Assembly (NCBI RefSeq): GCF_027942865.1
Contig: NC_134524.1
Span: 4,822,036 to 4,886,035, forward strand
DNA from: Odontesthes bonariensis
Taxonomy: Eukaryota; Chordata; Actinopteri; Atheriniformes; Atherinopsidae
Direction of reading: 5' to 3'
Length of the DNA: 64,000 nucleotides
Made by a program: the position numbers and the translations under genes. This document shows positions 1 through 11,531 of the stretch, piece by piece. Each line of letters begins with the position of its first letter. Within the stretch, counting starts at the first letter, position 1. The notes below the pieces were generated by a model that had not been told where the DNA came from, ran no database searches, and was given only the letters and a program-made list of their open reading frames with translations.

Positions 1-149
1 ATTGATTAGGCCCAATGAAAATCAACAGCAACCAAACTATTGTCATAAACTGAGGCAACTCGCCAATGAAGCCCCCTTTATCGTAAAGAGTTAAAGAGTT
101 GGAGTCGGGGACAAGAAAACTGTGAAAGTGTCTGGAGCTGCCAGATTGG

Positions 150-420
150 TTCCTGCTGTCCTTAAGGCCTTGTACAGCTACGGTGGTAAAAGCTGCACGG
201 AGGACCATGGGCTGCATCGGAGATATCTACACCACCAGATGCAGGGAAAGAGCTGTCTCCATCCTCCATGATCCCACTCATCCTGCACACCAACTGTTCA
301 CCCCCAAGCCTTCTGGAAGGAGGCTGCGCAGCATCCCAGCTCAGACGTCCAGACTCAAAAACAGCTTCTACCCAGAGGCTGTCAGACTGCTGAACTGCTC
401 CGCCCATCTTCTAAACATTT
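150..420 (+). repeat. LINE reverse-transcriptase C-terminal fragment
   Basis: The plus strand encodes a decayed stretch with the pattern RCRERAVSILHDPTHPAHQL, then PSGRR, TSRLKNSFYPEAVRLLN, typical of the extreme C-terminus of fish non-LTR retrotransposon ORF2 proteins. There is no start and no upstream RT core in the window. Its 3' tail probably reappears at about 2195-2310 (TTTCGTTCTACC followed by ACAATAAAACTGTCTGAG), so 420-2190 would be later material inserted into this LINE. The clade is not certain. Confidence 0.6.
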
Positions 421-919
421 TACTTCCCCTACATTTAAGCCTGATTTATGGTCGTCTACGGAGAGCGACGCTTGCGTGCGTCGGCCAACATTCCTACCTA
501 TCCATCCGTCGAGGCGACGGAGACTCGCGGAGACCTCAAGGGTTGTGATTGGTCGGCTAACAACATCATTTCCGGAATCACTTTTCTGGTTTAGCTCCCT
601 CCTCTCAGGACAAAAACACCGCCATTTTTGAAAGAGTTTACTGTGTGCCGGTGTAGGTACCAGATCGGCTCGGGTTTCGTCGTCCGCTGATTACGTCACA
701 CAATATGGCTGTCTGCTTGAATGGGAGTACATTGTGATTGGCTGTAAGTCGGACAGTTGTGATTTGCTGTAGTAACCGTAACGAGGCGCTGCACGTCGCA
801 GAGTTCTTTTCTCAGTCTTTCGGTGATCGGCAGCAGCTTTGGAGAGCTTTTACGAAGAAATGAAATATTTCCTACAAAATAGTGTGTACCACACCTTGAC
901 CACCTCGAGCCCCAAAGCT
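421..919. other. Intergenic DNA, probable DNA-transposon arm
   Basis: No gene seen. The stretch begins with CCTGATTTATGGTCGTC and GC-rich CGACG-type words. A loosely matching inverted end occurs near 1660-1712 (GACGGAGAAGCATACTGAGG), so 445-1712 may be one degenerate inverted-repeat element with other elements inside. The match is imperfect. Confidence 0.3.
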
Positions 920-1358
920 TTAAAGCAATACAATGTAACTTCTCAAAAAGCCCACTATGGAGCTCCCCCTACAGGCTTGGAGGTAATGTACGGTTACACT
1001 GTCGTAAATACAACACCCTTTCACTTTCACTTTCACGTTTGTTGACGAACTGGCGAGGAGTCAGAAGGTGCAAGCTATGTCGACCGAGAAGGTAAGAGTA
1101 ATCAAATGTACCTGGGAGCGTGAGAGGGGTCTATTTGTTTTTGCGGTAGGTGTGCCAGAAAGCAAGTCGAAGTACTTCCGCTCAGCTCCCGGGCCACTAC
1201 CGGGCCGGTCCAGCAAAGTTACATAGCGCAGTTTTTCCAACTCAGACCCCCGAAGGGCATAGGAGACAGGCCAATCGTAATATTAAAACTCATTCTAGCC
1301 GCACAATTTTTTTCAAGCTGTTATTTTAAGGTAGAAATGTTACATAGTATTGCTTTAA
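920..1358. mobile_element. TTAA-flanked MITE, copy 1
   Basis: Bounded by TTAA at 920-923 and 1355-1358. The terminal inverted repeats read AGCAATACAATGTAAC at the left and GTTACATAGTATTGCT at the right. A second copy with the same ends and interior lies at 50025-50453. No coding potential. The TTAA target duplication fits piggyBac/Kolobok-type transposition; the superfamily is inferred only from the target. Confidence 0.75.
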
Positions 1359-1775
1359 GATCTAGTTTGTTTTGTTTAATCATTTTGGCCACTTTGGTTC
1401 ACTCTGAAGAGAAGCTTCATTTTCAGTTTTGTGTATCGTTTGTGTGCTGAGCAGCAATAACCTCTTTGACTATATGCGTGTGGACTCCTGCATATAAATG
1501 TACATAAAACTTGTAAAAATCTGTTGGATATGTATGTATATACATACACTACATGTAATATATATAGATATATATACATACAGTCTAGGTAAATAAGATA
1601 AATACACACTGAAAAATTAGGTTAAAGAAAAGGTTTAATAGCCTCTGCGTGACCACGGAGTCGGATTGACGGATAGCGACGGAGAAGCATACTGAGGCCT
1701 TTACGCTAAAAATCACACCTGCTGCTGCCGTCCGTTGTGCAATCTTGTCTTTAGTTTTATTTATTTAAATCCCAG
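1359..1775. other. AT-rich intergenic DNA
   Basis: No gene seen. Contains an AT-rich patch with TATATA and ATACAT words around 1525-1585, and the probable right end of the degenerate inverted-repeat element described for 421-919. Confidence 0.4.
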
Positions 1776-2195
1776 AACGGTTTAAAATACATCTGTGATG
1801 TGTTCAGAGAATATAAACCCAGCAGAGCTCTGAGATCCAAGGACTCAGGTCAGCTGGTCCAGTCCAGAGTCCAGACTAAACATGGAGAAGCAGCATTTAG
1901 CTGTTATGCTGCCAACAAGTGGAACAAACTGCCAGTGGAGATTAAACTTTCACCAAATGGAGACATTTTTAAATCCAGGTTAAAAACATTTCTGTTCTCA
2001 TGTGTCTATGTATGAAATCTGCACGATATCTTTTAATTTATCTGGACTGTTGCTGGTTTTTAATCATTTAAATTATTTTATGTATTTTAATGCTTCTTCC
2101 ACTCCCTGCTGCAATGCTTTTATTTTATGTAAAGCACTTTGAATTGTTTTGTACATGAAATGTGCTATACAAATAAACTTGATTTGATTTAGGTT
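1776..2195 (+). repeat. L2-type LINE 3' end, 5'-truncated
   Basis: Encodes FREYKPSRALRSKDSG, then VQTKHGEAAFSCYAANKWN and FKSRLKTFLFSCVYV, the C-terminal tail of the same L2-like ORF2 that is much more complete on the minus strand at 2538-3895. It is followed by the family 3' UTR with GTAAAGCACTTTGAATTG and ends in ACTTGATTTGATTT, the family's terminal repeat. Confidence 0.85.
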
Positions 2196-2537
2196 ACTTA
2201 CGTCTTATATTTATATATATTTTTATATATACCTGAGAAACTGTATTTCGTTCTACCATGCTGTGGTTTTCAATGACAATAAAACTGTCTGAGTCTGAGT
2301 GTCTCTTTTTTCATGAATGGTTAAACAGTGTCACATGAATTCCAGGAAATTCAAGGAAAGAATGGACTAATCCCTATTTCATTCGATAGTTGTGAAATCG
2401 AAACTTGGGCTGAAAAAGCAGAAGTGAAATATTCATCAAAGTGTTTGGATTTTTTTTACATCAGACCAGACATAAAGCTCACAACCGACGAGACAATATG
2501 TGCTCTTTCAGCAAATTCTGAATTATTCTTTCAAATC
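2196..2537. other. LINE tail remnant plus unassigned DNA
   Basis: 2195-2310 resembles the 3' tail of the LINE whose coding fragment lies at 150-420. From 2311 to 2537 I recognise nothing; a 94-codon open frame there has no recognisable domain. Confidence 0.35.
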
Positions 2538-4085
2538 AAATCAAATCAAATCAAATTTATTTGTATAGCACATTTCATGTACAAACAGTTCAAAGTGCTT
2601 TACATAAAATAAAAGCATTGCAGCAGGGAGTGCAAGAAGCATTAAAAATACATAAAATAATATAAAGAGAAACAAATAAAATCATTTAAATGAATTTAAA
2701 ATCAGGCAACAGTCTAGATAAGTTAAAAGATATTTCATGCATAGACACATGAGAAAAGAAATGTTTTTAACCTGGATTTAAAAATGTCTCCATTTGGTGA
2801 AAGTTTAATCTCCACTGGCAGTTTGTTCCACTTGTTTGCAGCATAACAGCTAAATGCTGCTTCTCCATGTTTAGTCTGGACTCTGGACTGGACCAGCTGA
2901 CCTGAGTCCTTGGATCTAAGAGCTCTGCTGGCTTTATATTCTCTGAACAGATCACAGATGTATTTTGGGCCTAAACCATTCTGGGATTTGTAAACCATCA
3001 GCAGGCTTTTAAAATCTATTCTATGACTGACTGGAAGCCAGAGTAAAGATTTTAAAGCTGCTGTGATGTGTTCAGATCTCTTAGTCCGGGTTAAAACTCC
3101 AGCAGCAGCGTTCTGGATGAGCTGCAGATGTTTAATGCTCTTTTTGGGAAGTCCAGTTAAAAGAGCATTACAGTAATCAAGTCTACTGGAGATGAATGCA
3201 TGGATGAGTTTCTCCTGGTCTTTTTGGGAGAGGAAACCTTTAATTCTGTTGATATTTCTGAGGTGGTAAAAAGCTGCCTTGGTGACAGCTTTGATGTGGC
3301 TGCTGAAAGTCAGATCTGAGTCTATCAACACTCCGAGGTTACCAACTTGGTCAGTGATTATAAGGTCCCGAGTCTCAAGATATTTACCAACGCTGACCCT
3401 CTTCTCTTTGCTACCAAACAGAATGATCTCAGTTTTGTCTTCATTTAATTGTAGAAAATTCTCTCTCATCCAGGTGTTTACTTCCTCCAGACACTGACAC
3501 AGAACGTCTGCTGGGCTGCAGTCGTCCGGTGACAGAGACACATAAAGTTGTGTATCGTCTGCAAAACTGTGATAATTGATGTTAAAATTCTGCAATATCT
3601 GACCCAAAGGGAGCATATACAAGTTAAACAGAAGAGGTCCAAGAATTGACCCCTGGGGGACTCCACAAGTCATGGCCACTCGCTCAGATTCATAGCTGCC
3701 AATAGTGACAAAATAACTCCGGCCTTCTAAGTAGGACCTGAACCAGTTAAGGACCGCTCCAGAAAGTCCAACCCAGTTTTCCAGCCTGTGCAACAGGATT
3801 CTGTGATCTACAGTATCAAACGCAGCGCTGAGGTCCAACAGAATCAGGACTGAAACATTACCAGAATCAGTATTCAACCTAATGTCGTTTAACACTTTGA
3901 CCAGAGCTGTTTCAGTGCTGTGATGACGTCTGAAGCCTGATTAAAAGTTATCAAGACTTCCACTTTCATTCAGAAAGTCGTTGAGCTGGTTAAATACAAC
4001 TTTCTCAATAATGTTGGATATAAAAGAGAGGTTAGAGACAGGTCTGTAGTTGTTCATCATAGAGGCATCTAGAGTTCTCTTCTTT
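2538..4085 (-). mobile_element. L2-type (Maui-like) LINE, 5'-truncated
   Basis: The 3' end is at the left (tandem CAAATCAAAT near 2538, then the family 3' UTR). The main open frame on the minus strand runs 3895-2735 (386 codons). It carries RT motifs in order: [37 protein letters not shown], then the C-terminal LDYCNALLTGLP, LQLIQNAAAGVLT and FKSRLKTFLFS blocks. The catalytic pair is FADD rather than YADD, common in this clade. Homology continues upstream to about 4085, broken by a stop near 3940. The endonuclease domain is absent, so this is a dead 5'-truncated copy. Relatives in the window lie at 1776-2195, 17378-17610, 47866-48120 and 62225-62360. Confidence 0.9.
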
Positions 4086-5050
4086 AGGAGTGGCTTCTTT
4101 GACTCATAAACTATCCAAACTCAAAATCATGAGAAAAAAAGCAGGTAACAGCCTGTGGATTCAGCAGCAGCGGCTGGCCAACAGAGGGCGCTAGATCGCC
4201 GCCCTCCCCACAGAAAGCATTATTCAAATGTCAAAATTTTTGTCTTTAAAATATTGATTTACCCAGAAGCATGTGTAAAATATATAAAATGACTGTGTAA
4301 AATCTGTTTTTCCTGCACGTCCACTGTCTCAAATTCAACTCTGAAGAAATCGCCCAGAGGAGGCGGGGTTTTGTAGCAGATTAGCCAATAGTATAACCAT
4401 ATTGTCAAACATATGATACGAATTCATCCAATCAGCGATTTCAAACTAATTCCACAAAGGGCAACATTTTATCGCCCAAAGCCTAAACTAAGGCAGTTAG
4501 ACTCTCAACAGGCGCCATTTTTCTACATGACATCAAGCAAAATGACAACCCCGATTAGACCGACTCCCAACTCCGTAAGATCTCTACTTCAAGACCCATT
4601 TGAGAGCAGAACTTTGATGGAGAAGCTTAAAAAAAAAGAGTTGGTCCCGGATCAACCTCGCTATCAAACAGCCGGCAAGCGAGAAGGGAAAGCGGTACGT
4701 GAGAGGCTTCTCTCCTGCTACACCAGAAAGGCTCGGCTAGCTTGATGCAGCCATGCTAACGCTTTATTTTGTTTTCCGTGTATGCTTTGAGATATGTTTC
4801 TATTTAAAATATAATAATATTGTTTTTAATCTTTAGCTGTGACCACACTGAAAAGCCATGTTTAGTAAAAAAAAAAAAAAAAGTTCCAAAATGTCTGCTG
4901 AAATTTGAATGGACTTTAATTGTGCTTTTCCAAATGTGGAATTACTTTAAAACTTGAAATTTTACACACTATACGCACATTTTTAGCCTTTTTACCCAAA
5001 TTGGACAAAGAAATACATTAAAACGACGTCAGAGCAATCCGAGATGATAC
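4086..5050. other. Repeat-derived intergenic DNA, possible hAT-like scrap
   Basis: Downstream of LAAO A. A 110-codon plus-strand frame at 4413-4745 includes ESRTLMEKLKKKELVPDQP, which resembles an N-terminal segment of TTF-type zinc-finger/hAT-related proteins in fish, but no zinc ligands can be made out and there is no transposase. The rest is AT-rich with no visible gene. Confidence 0.3.
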
Positions 5051-5378
5051 ATCAGTTTATTTTCTTTTTCATAAAAGTGAAGTATAATATGCAATAACAC
5101 ATAAAACATCTGATTCATTAGAAGTACAATATAAATAAATTAACTCAAGACAATAGTTTTAGTCAAACCAGAAAAAACAGGTATTCCTTATCAAACATTC
5201 ACAAATACAATAAAAACAAGTAGTGAAGGTAAAATTTGAGAAATAATAACTTTCATTATTTCACTGTTACATTATTTCACACATCCAGTAGTTTGTGGGA
5301 CCAATAAATAAGTAAGTAATTGAAAATTAACTTGAAAGACGATAGCTGGATGACAATATTGATCGTCTTGAATCTGGA
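5051..5378 (-). other. 3' UTR region of LAAO A
   Basis: Follows the stop codon of the minus-strand LAAO A gene. It is AT-rich and has an AATAAA hexamer on the minus strand at about 5061-5056, a plausible poly(A) signal some 320 bases past the stop. Unlike B and C, this 3' flank shows no match to the other LAAO genes. Confidence 0.5.
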
Positions 5379-8300
5379 TTATATTGTATCGGAAGTTTTC
5401 GTCTCGTCTGGCTCGTAATATTTATCTGAATTCGGTAGCGCTGCTTCATTAATATTTGTCGCCGCCCTGATTGCAGATATCATAGCCGTCTCGATCCAAG
5501 CGTGAGGGAAGGCTGTGTGTTCTCCAGCAAAGTGCACTCGGCCTTCGCTTCTGAAGAGCTCCTCTGCATGCTCTAAGTGCTGATAAGGTGTGAACAGAGC
5601 GAAGGCACCCAAGCTGTACGGATCCAGGCTCCACTTTTTTACCAGCACGCCGGTGCAAAGAGATTTAACATGCTCGCCGTGGATCAGTGCCAAATCTTTC
5701 AGAGCCAGCTCTTTCAGGTTCTCATCGCTCGCTCCAAGAAAAAGGAGGGAGTCATCAGACCAGGTGTATGAAGCCAGGAGGACGCCGATGCTCTCATTAT
5801 TCGGGAAACTGTGGCTGGGGTAGTAGATGAAGCGAGAGGGGCGGTCTGTGACGCTCTTTCCCCCTCGAATGCCGTCTTTTTCCCAGAATTTCTCGCTGAA
5901 TGTGAGGATGATTTTGGTGGAGCTGTCATAGTGAACTGACCTCAGGGCCTCCATCTTTTGGATGGATAGAGGTGGATCAAAGTCCATGAAAAGAGCTGCT
6001 TTGGTGGTGGTTGTTACCAGGACAACATCAGCATGAAGGTGAGTAAGATGGGACTCTTCACCGATCTGATACGACACATTGACGCCATCATGTGACTGGC
6101 TAATGCCTTTGACCATCGAGTTAAACTTGATTGGGTCTTTGAGGACTCGCTGAAAAGCTTTGGGGAGTAAATCCATCCCGCCAGTCACTTCATTGTACCT
6201 TTAAAAAAAAAAAAAAATGGATGCTCTTATTGCACATATTCCTTTAAACTGTTTATTTAGTTAGAGGTGCAATAGATGGCACTGCATGGCCCCTTTAAGC
6301 AAAAGAAAAAGAAGCCAGTAACAGAATTAAGATCTAACTTTGGGTACTTTAGAGGTTTGAGCAGCTCTGTACTTCAGAAAAGCCAGACCAATGGCACCTT
6401 TTTAGCCAAAGAAAATTGTTTTAATTGGCTAACACTTGACGACAGTTGAAATGTCTACAACACGGAGGGGGGAAGAGTCAATAATTCCCTGGTAACGTCA
6501 CAAAGTGATTAATTCTATGCTGCTATAATGTAAAAAGCCTCATTTAAGAACTGGAATATGCACTCTAGCACAGTATTTTTGGTGGCTCTTGAGCTGATGT
6601 CCCGTAATTTGACAACCTGCTTGAGTGTATGGCTGTTCCAATGCCTGTAACAATCAGTAGCATTAATTACATAAAAAAAAACAAGCTGAGAAAAAGGAAA
6701 GATAATCCACAAGTGCATGCTGAAAGACGCAGAATTCTGCTGAAAATAATCAGCCCATCAAAGTAAAAAATGTCTTTCTGCTACATCTCACTCCTCAAAA
6801 CTCCATTGCACTTTAAATCAAATGATTAAGTCAATGAAAAGAATTGTGTGCAGACGAAGAAGAAAAAACACAACTCTGAACACAGAAATATAGAAAATGG
6901 AATCATCTGCAAAGAAGTGAAAAATTTCAGTTTTCCACACCATTAAATGAGCCATTGACTCAAATTCTTGCCCTCTGGTTAGGGTTCTTATTATTTGAAA
7001 TCTGTTTAAATGTAAAGTCATGCCCATTTCCAACAGCTGTCAGGTCTTACGTGTTTTGGTCGCTGATGTCGGTTTGATCATAGATCATCTCACTCAGGGC
7101 GGTGTACATGAGGCTCTGTTCGTTAAGCAGCTCTCCGATCATTCTTATCGCTTCTGGACTCAGATCGCCTTCCTCTTTCAGATATTCCTGTCAAACACAC
7201 ACAATTCAATGTTCTGCAGTCAGGATGAGTTGGAAAGCAGCTGGTTTTCAAACATCAAGATTCATGCAAATCCACGTTACACAAGTCTAGTATTTTCTAA
7301 GGAAATCTAGTAGTTTTAGAGGTTAATGCAGGAGACGTTTGTTGCTTCAGTGAAAAAGAACAAGCTCAAACACTTTCAAAGAATGATGAGATGGATGGCA
7401 TGTTTTTCAATAAGCTATCATTGTGAGACATTTGTTTCATGTCAACATTAGGTCTTTAGCTAGCTAAAAAACTCTTTCTAATAGATATGTTGTAAAATGT
7501 TACACAAATGGCTGTTCTGGGTTAATGCCACTGAACTTTAGATGAACACAAACCATTTCTGGGCTGCAGATTGTGCAGATGTGTTTAAATTTCACAGAAT
7601 ATCAACGGATCACATTGAACTTCACCTTTACGGAATAGTGGTCAAATTTCTCCAGTGCAGCTTTACACCCGTTTGCGATCACTTCATCTCTCACCTGCAG
7701 AAAAGACCATTTGGATTGAGAAGTGCTTCTCTTGCACTGGTACTGGACACCTAAACCTTCAAAGAAACACCAGAGAAGCTTTCTGAACCTTAAAACTATG
7801 TTTTTCCGACTCGTTTTGAAGCACACAGATGTTTTTATGCACATTACCGGGCCTGAAACTGCCCTAGAGCGCCCAAAAGCTGAGATACAGTAGTTTGGTT
7901 TCCAGCCCAGCTCTCCACCGGTTTGCTTGACATTTTTATGGCCTTTTGATGGCGTCTTTCTGGCTCTTCAAAATAACAACAGGGCTGATATGAAAGTGGT
8001 GTTACATTCAACTGTCGGAGGAGCCAAAGAGCAAAGACAAACCGTTTTTTCTGGTGTTAAGAAAACACAACAAGTATGCCGACAGTACAACTTGCCCACA
8101 GTCCTCTGTACCTTCTGCAAAGCTTGCTGCAGCAGATCGTCCACTGGTTTATGTCTCTCGTTTTCTGGCAGGTTGTACCTCAGGATGTCAGGGTTTTCCT
8201 TTACTTCATATGTCTTGTGTTTTTGGTTTTCATTCACCAGGTAAAAGGTTTGGTTGTCATCACCGATGAATGCATTCAGCTTGACTCCAAGCTCCGTCGC

Positions 8301-9926
8301 AAACCAGTGGGCAATTCTGTTGAAAGGAGATATTAAAGGGATAGTTCGCCTCTTTTGACATGAAGCTGTATGACATCCCATATCAGTAATATAATTTATG
8401 AACATCTTCTTACCCCCCGCTGCGTCCTGTGAGCAGAGTTCCAGCCTCGTTTTGGTGTTGACGAAGGTAGTCCGGCTAGTTTGCTAGGGTCCCGAAAATA
8501 AAGCGTCTTGCTTCTCAAAACAATATGCGTTCAAAAGAGTAATACATTTGCATCACAAAATCGTTCAACAAAAAAAAGTCAGACCTCACAATCGCTTGGC
8601 GCTATTTTCTCTCCCTTCATATCAATGCTTTCAGCCACCTGCTGACAGCTGCACCTGTTACGGGGTTTACTGCGCGGTCTGCACTTCGGTCTGGACGGTC
8701 TACACAGCAGGCAGTGATACGAAGGGAGAGAAAATAGTGCCAAGAGTATGTGAGGTCTGACTTTTTCTGGATGGACGATTTTGTGATGCAAATGTATTAC
8801 TCTTTTGAACGCATATTGTTTTGAGAAGCAAGACGCTTTATTTTCAGAACCCTAGCAAACTAGCCGGACTACCTTCATCAACATCAAAACGAGGCTGGAA
8901 CTCTGCTCACAGGACGCAGCAGGGGGTAAGAAAATGTTCATAAATGATGTTGCTAATATGGGATGTCATACAGCTTCATGTCAAAAGAGGCGAACTATCC
9001 ATTTAAAGTGCCCAAAGCTCAGAACACTGGGGCTATATCAGCTCTGTTTGGCTGCAATCACCAGGAGAGATTTCTTATTTTACAAAAAGTTTGGACTTAC
9101 TTGTGGAAACTCGGGATCCTCATGGCTCCCAGTTCAGCATACCAGCCCTCTTTTACATTCCTGTAGGTCTCCACCCGTCCTCCAACTCGTCCACTAGCCT
9201 CTAATACGGTTACCTTGTTAAGATATTACAAAGAACAAGCCATTCACACTGCTACCACAAACAGAAATAACATTAATGGGGAGAATAAACACAAGTGTGT
9301 TGCTAATGCCTTGTGTCCTGCATCTTGCAGTAACTTGGCAGCTGTTAGTCCTGCCATGCCAGCTCCAACAATGGCAACATGATGAGTCATGTTTATGTGT
9401 GGAAGGCCGGTCTTCGCTGTGTCCAGCAGCCTGTCATAGTCTCTGTCCTGCAAACAATCAGCCAGTTGGTCCTTCAGGGTGAAAACAGCTGTGTGGCTGT
9501 GGTGCAGAATGAGCAGCAGCAGCAGCGTGCCGACGCCACCTGGAGGCACATAATGGACCTTTTAAAGGTTTTCCTCTCAGATGACTCACAAAAACAACAA
9601 AGCCAGAACACGAAAGATTTGGGTCCAATCAGACTGCAAACACAGGAGCTATAAGCATGTGGTACTATTACATTGTTGGAAAGCATGGCCACCGCAGGGA
9701 GACATTGTTTAACATCACATGTGCAAAACTAAAAAGTGTTTCTGTCCAATTAAAACTAAAAAGGTCAACAGCAGTCAAACAAGAAAGAAATGGAGATAAA
9801 ATTCTGTAAAAATTGTGGGTTTACAGTCAAACACATCAAACATCCTCATCTCTTCACTCCTCAGTTCAAAGAAAAATAAAGCAGGAAAAACTCACGAAAT
9901 TTCCATTTAACTGCGTGTTGATCCAT
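5379..9926 (-). CDS. L-amino-acid oxidase, gene A (7 coding exons)
   Basis: Secreted FAD flavoenzyme of the L-amino-acid oxidase family (EC 1.4.3.2): oxidises L-amino acids to 2-oxo acids with release of ammonia and hydrogen peroxide. Coding exons on the minus strand: 9926-9896, 9539-9310, 9213-9101, 8316-8112, 7694-7626, 7187-7051, 6198-5379; they join in frame to 534 residues, the usual family length. I see a basic start and leucine-rich signal peptide (to about residue 28), the dinucleotide-binding loop IVGAGMAG (about 67-74), [20 protein letters not shown], and the C-terminal FAD motif [18 protein letters not shown] (about 481-498). The start was chosen because its phase (1 base) exactly completes the next exon and gene B has the same exon. 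Oddities: the intron after 9310 has a GC rather than GT donor, and the C-terminal tail differs from B and C. If that donor fails, the gene would be disrupted. Confidence 0.92.
8333..9006. mobile_element. Long-inverted-repeat TTAA element in LAAO A intron
   Basis: Flanked by TTAA at 8333-8336 and 9003-9006. Two arms of about 300 bases are near-perfect inverted copies: the left starts AGGGATAGTTCGCCTCTTTT and the right ends with its complement. A short GC-rich loop lies at about 8640-8710. It is non-coding and sits in the intron between exons 8316-8112 and 9213-9101. Type inferred from the TTAA target and termini. Confidence 0.85.
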
Positions 9927-9950
9927 TCAGTCAAGTTCTGGTCTTTTCTT
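9896..9950 (-). other. LAAO A exon 2 (start-codon exon)
   Basis: Preceded on the minus strand by a pyrimidine-rich tract and a CAG acceptor ending at 9951, and followed by GTGAG at 9895. It holds 24 untranslated bases and then ATG at 9926-9924, with 31 coding bases ([10 protein letters not shown] plus one base). It aligns with the gene B exon 25029-25087, which supports it as a true exon. Confidence 0.8.
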
Positions 9951-9996
9951 CTGCGATGTTATGAAGAGGAAGAAAAGTTAAGAAGGGATAAATAAC

Positions 9997-11523
9997 TAGG
10001 GCTGGGCAATGTTTAAAATCTTATTAATCTAATTAATCACATGATTTCACTGATTAATCACAATTAATCGCATTTGTACGCAAAATCAAAAAATGAATCC
10101 AAAAGTAGTGTATAGTGTTGTTTTCGTCAACGATGACGATGACGAAATCATTTCGTTGACGCCACTTTTTTTCATGACGATAACGAGACGGTGACGAGAT
10201 AAACATAGCTCTCTGATAACGAAAACATGACAAGACGTGTGTGAGTTTTCGTTGACGAGACGAGAATGGACGAAAATGTTAGTGGGTGATCTGTCAGACG
10301 TTTAAAATGCATGACATTTCTGCTTATTGTTTGTGTCAATTAAAACCTAAAAAGTATCTGCTGCGGCACCTTAAGGCTCGCCACAGGGATATTTTTTCGA
10401 GGGTAAGTTACAAATGCTGTTAACATAATCGATAAATTTCATAGTAAGCTAATACATTAGTACGTTTTCCACATACTCCTGGCGCAAATGGGCTGCTAAC
10501 TTCAGGCTAAAGTTAGCTTTTGTTATGCTAACGTCAATTCATTATGTGTGTGTTACTTTAGCAGCATGTTTAGCCATGTTTACATTCAGTGACGGTGTGG
10601 TTATCTCTTTGTGTGTACGTTCTGTCAGCACGTAACTTGATATGTTAAACAGGTCGAGTTACTGTTATACGTAGAGTCTGCTAGCTTTATTCTAAAAGCC
10701 ACAAGTGACGTTGTGCAGCCCTAACCAGGACCTGTGCGTTTAGTGCGCTTACAGTAAAGTTGGGACACACACACAGTACAGAATGAAAAATGAGAAAGCT
10801 TTAGTACAGGGTCAGTTAATAACCTATGTATTTTTGTTCTGCTTGTTTGATAGTTAAGACCATACTATTTTCTTAACACGGTAGACTATACTTATTTTTT
10901 CTTTTTACTAAAACTAGACTAAAACCTTTTTGACTTTTCGTCGACTAAAACTATCACATATAGAAGTGACTAAAATGTGACTAAAACTAATAAGCATTTT
11001 AGTCCAAAAGACTAAGACTAAGACTAAATCTAAGATGGTTGTCAAAAACAACACTGGTAGTGTGTAGCTTTTAGCATTTAGTTTTATTTTAAATGTGCTG
11101 CCATATGAATGAAAGTGCCATAACATTTGTTGTGCAAACACACTTTTAACATCAGCATCTTTCTGTAGTTTTATGTAGAAGCCTCGCTCCACTGTCTGTT
11201 TCCTTGAATGACTTGCTGCTATCAGTTGTGTGTTTTGCCTTTAAGTGATATTTTAGACTGGAACTACTACGCTGAGAAGACAATTCAACTTGGCAGCGTT
11301 TACAGATGACTTTGGTTCTGTCGACTCCGCCGTCTGGAAGAACTTTAAAATGAAAATGGCCGAGTAAAAGTTCCGTACCCTTCTCCATGTTTGGTGGATC
11401 CGCCGATTACTTTCTTTTCCTGTTCAGCAGACAGACAGCAACAGACTTTTACAAAATAAAAGCCTGTGAGCAACAGTTTTATAATAATAACGCGATAATA
11501 ACGAGTTAACGCGCCCAGCCCTA
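9997..11523. mobile_element. hAT element with BED-finger remnant, in LAAO A intron 1
   Basis: Ends are TAGGGCTGGGC and GCCCAGCCCTA, flanked by the perfect 8-bp duplication TAAATAAC (9989-9996 and 11524-11531), diagnostic for hAT. The minus strand 11388-11152 keeps a BED-type zinc finger (VICKRCQVELSS then LKYHLKAKH), giving C-X2-C and H-X4-H ligands. The transposase itself is gone. A second element is nested at 10113-11056. Related copies lie at 53020-53682 and, as one end only, at 21170-21266. Confidence 0.9.
10113..11056. mobile_element. hAT-type MITE nested inside the larger hAT element
   Basis: Inverted ends TAGTGTTGTTTTCGTC and AAAACAACACTG, flanked by GTAGTGTA (10105-10112) and GTAGTGTG (11057-11064), an 8-bp duplication with one mismatch. 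The sister host copy at about 53125-53135 runs straight through this point without the insert, so the boundary is seen against an empty site. No coding region recognised. Confidence 0.85.
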
Positions 11524-11531
11524 TAAATAAC

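Noticed and set aside
11152-11388. BED zinc-finger frame as a host transcription factor
   Set aside because: It lies inside a hAT element with exact 8-bp target duplications and has no further domain.
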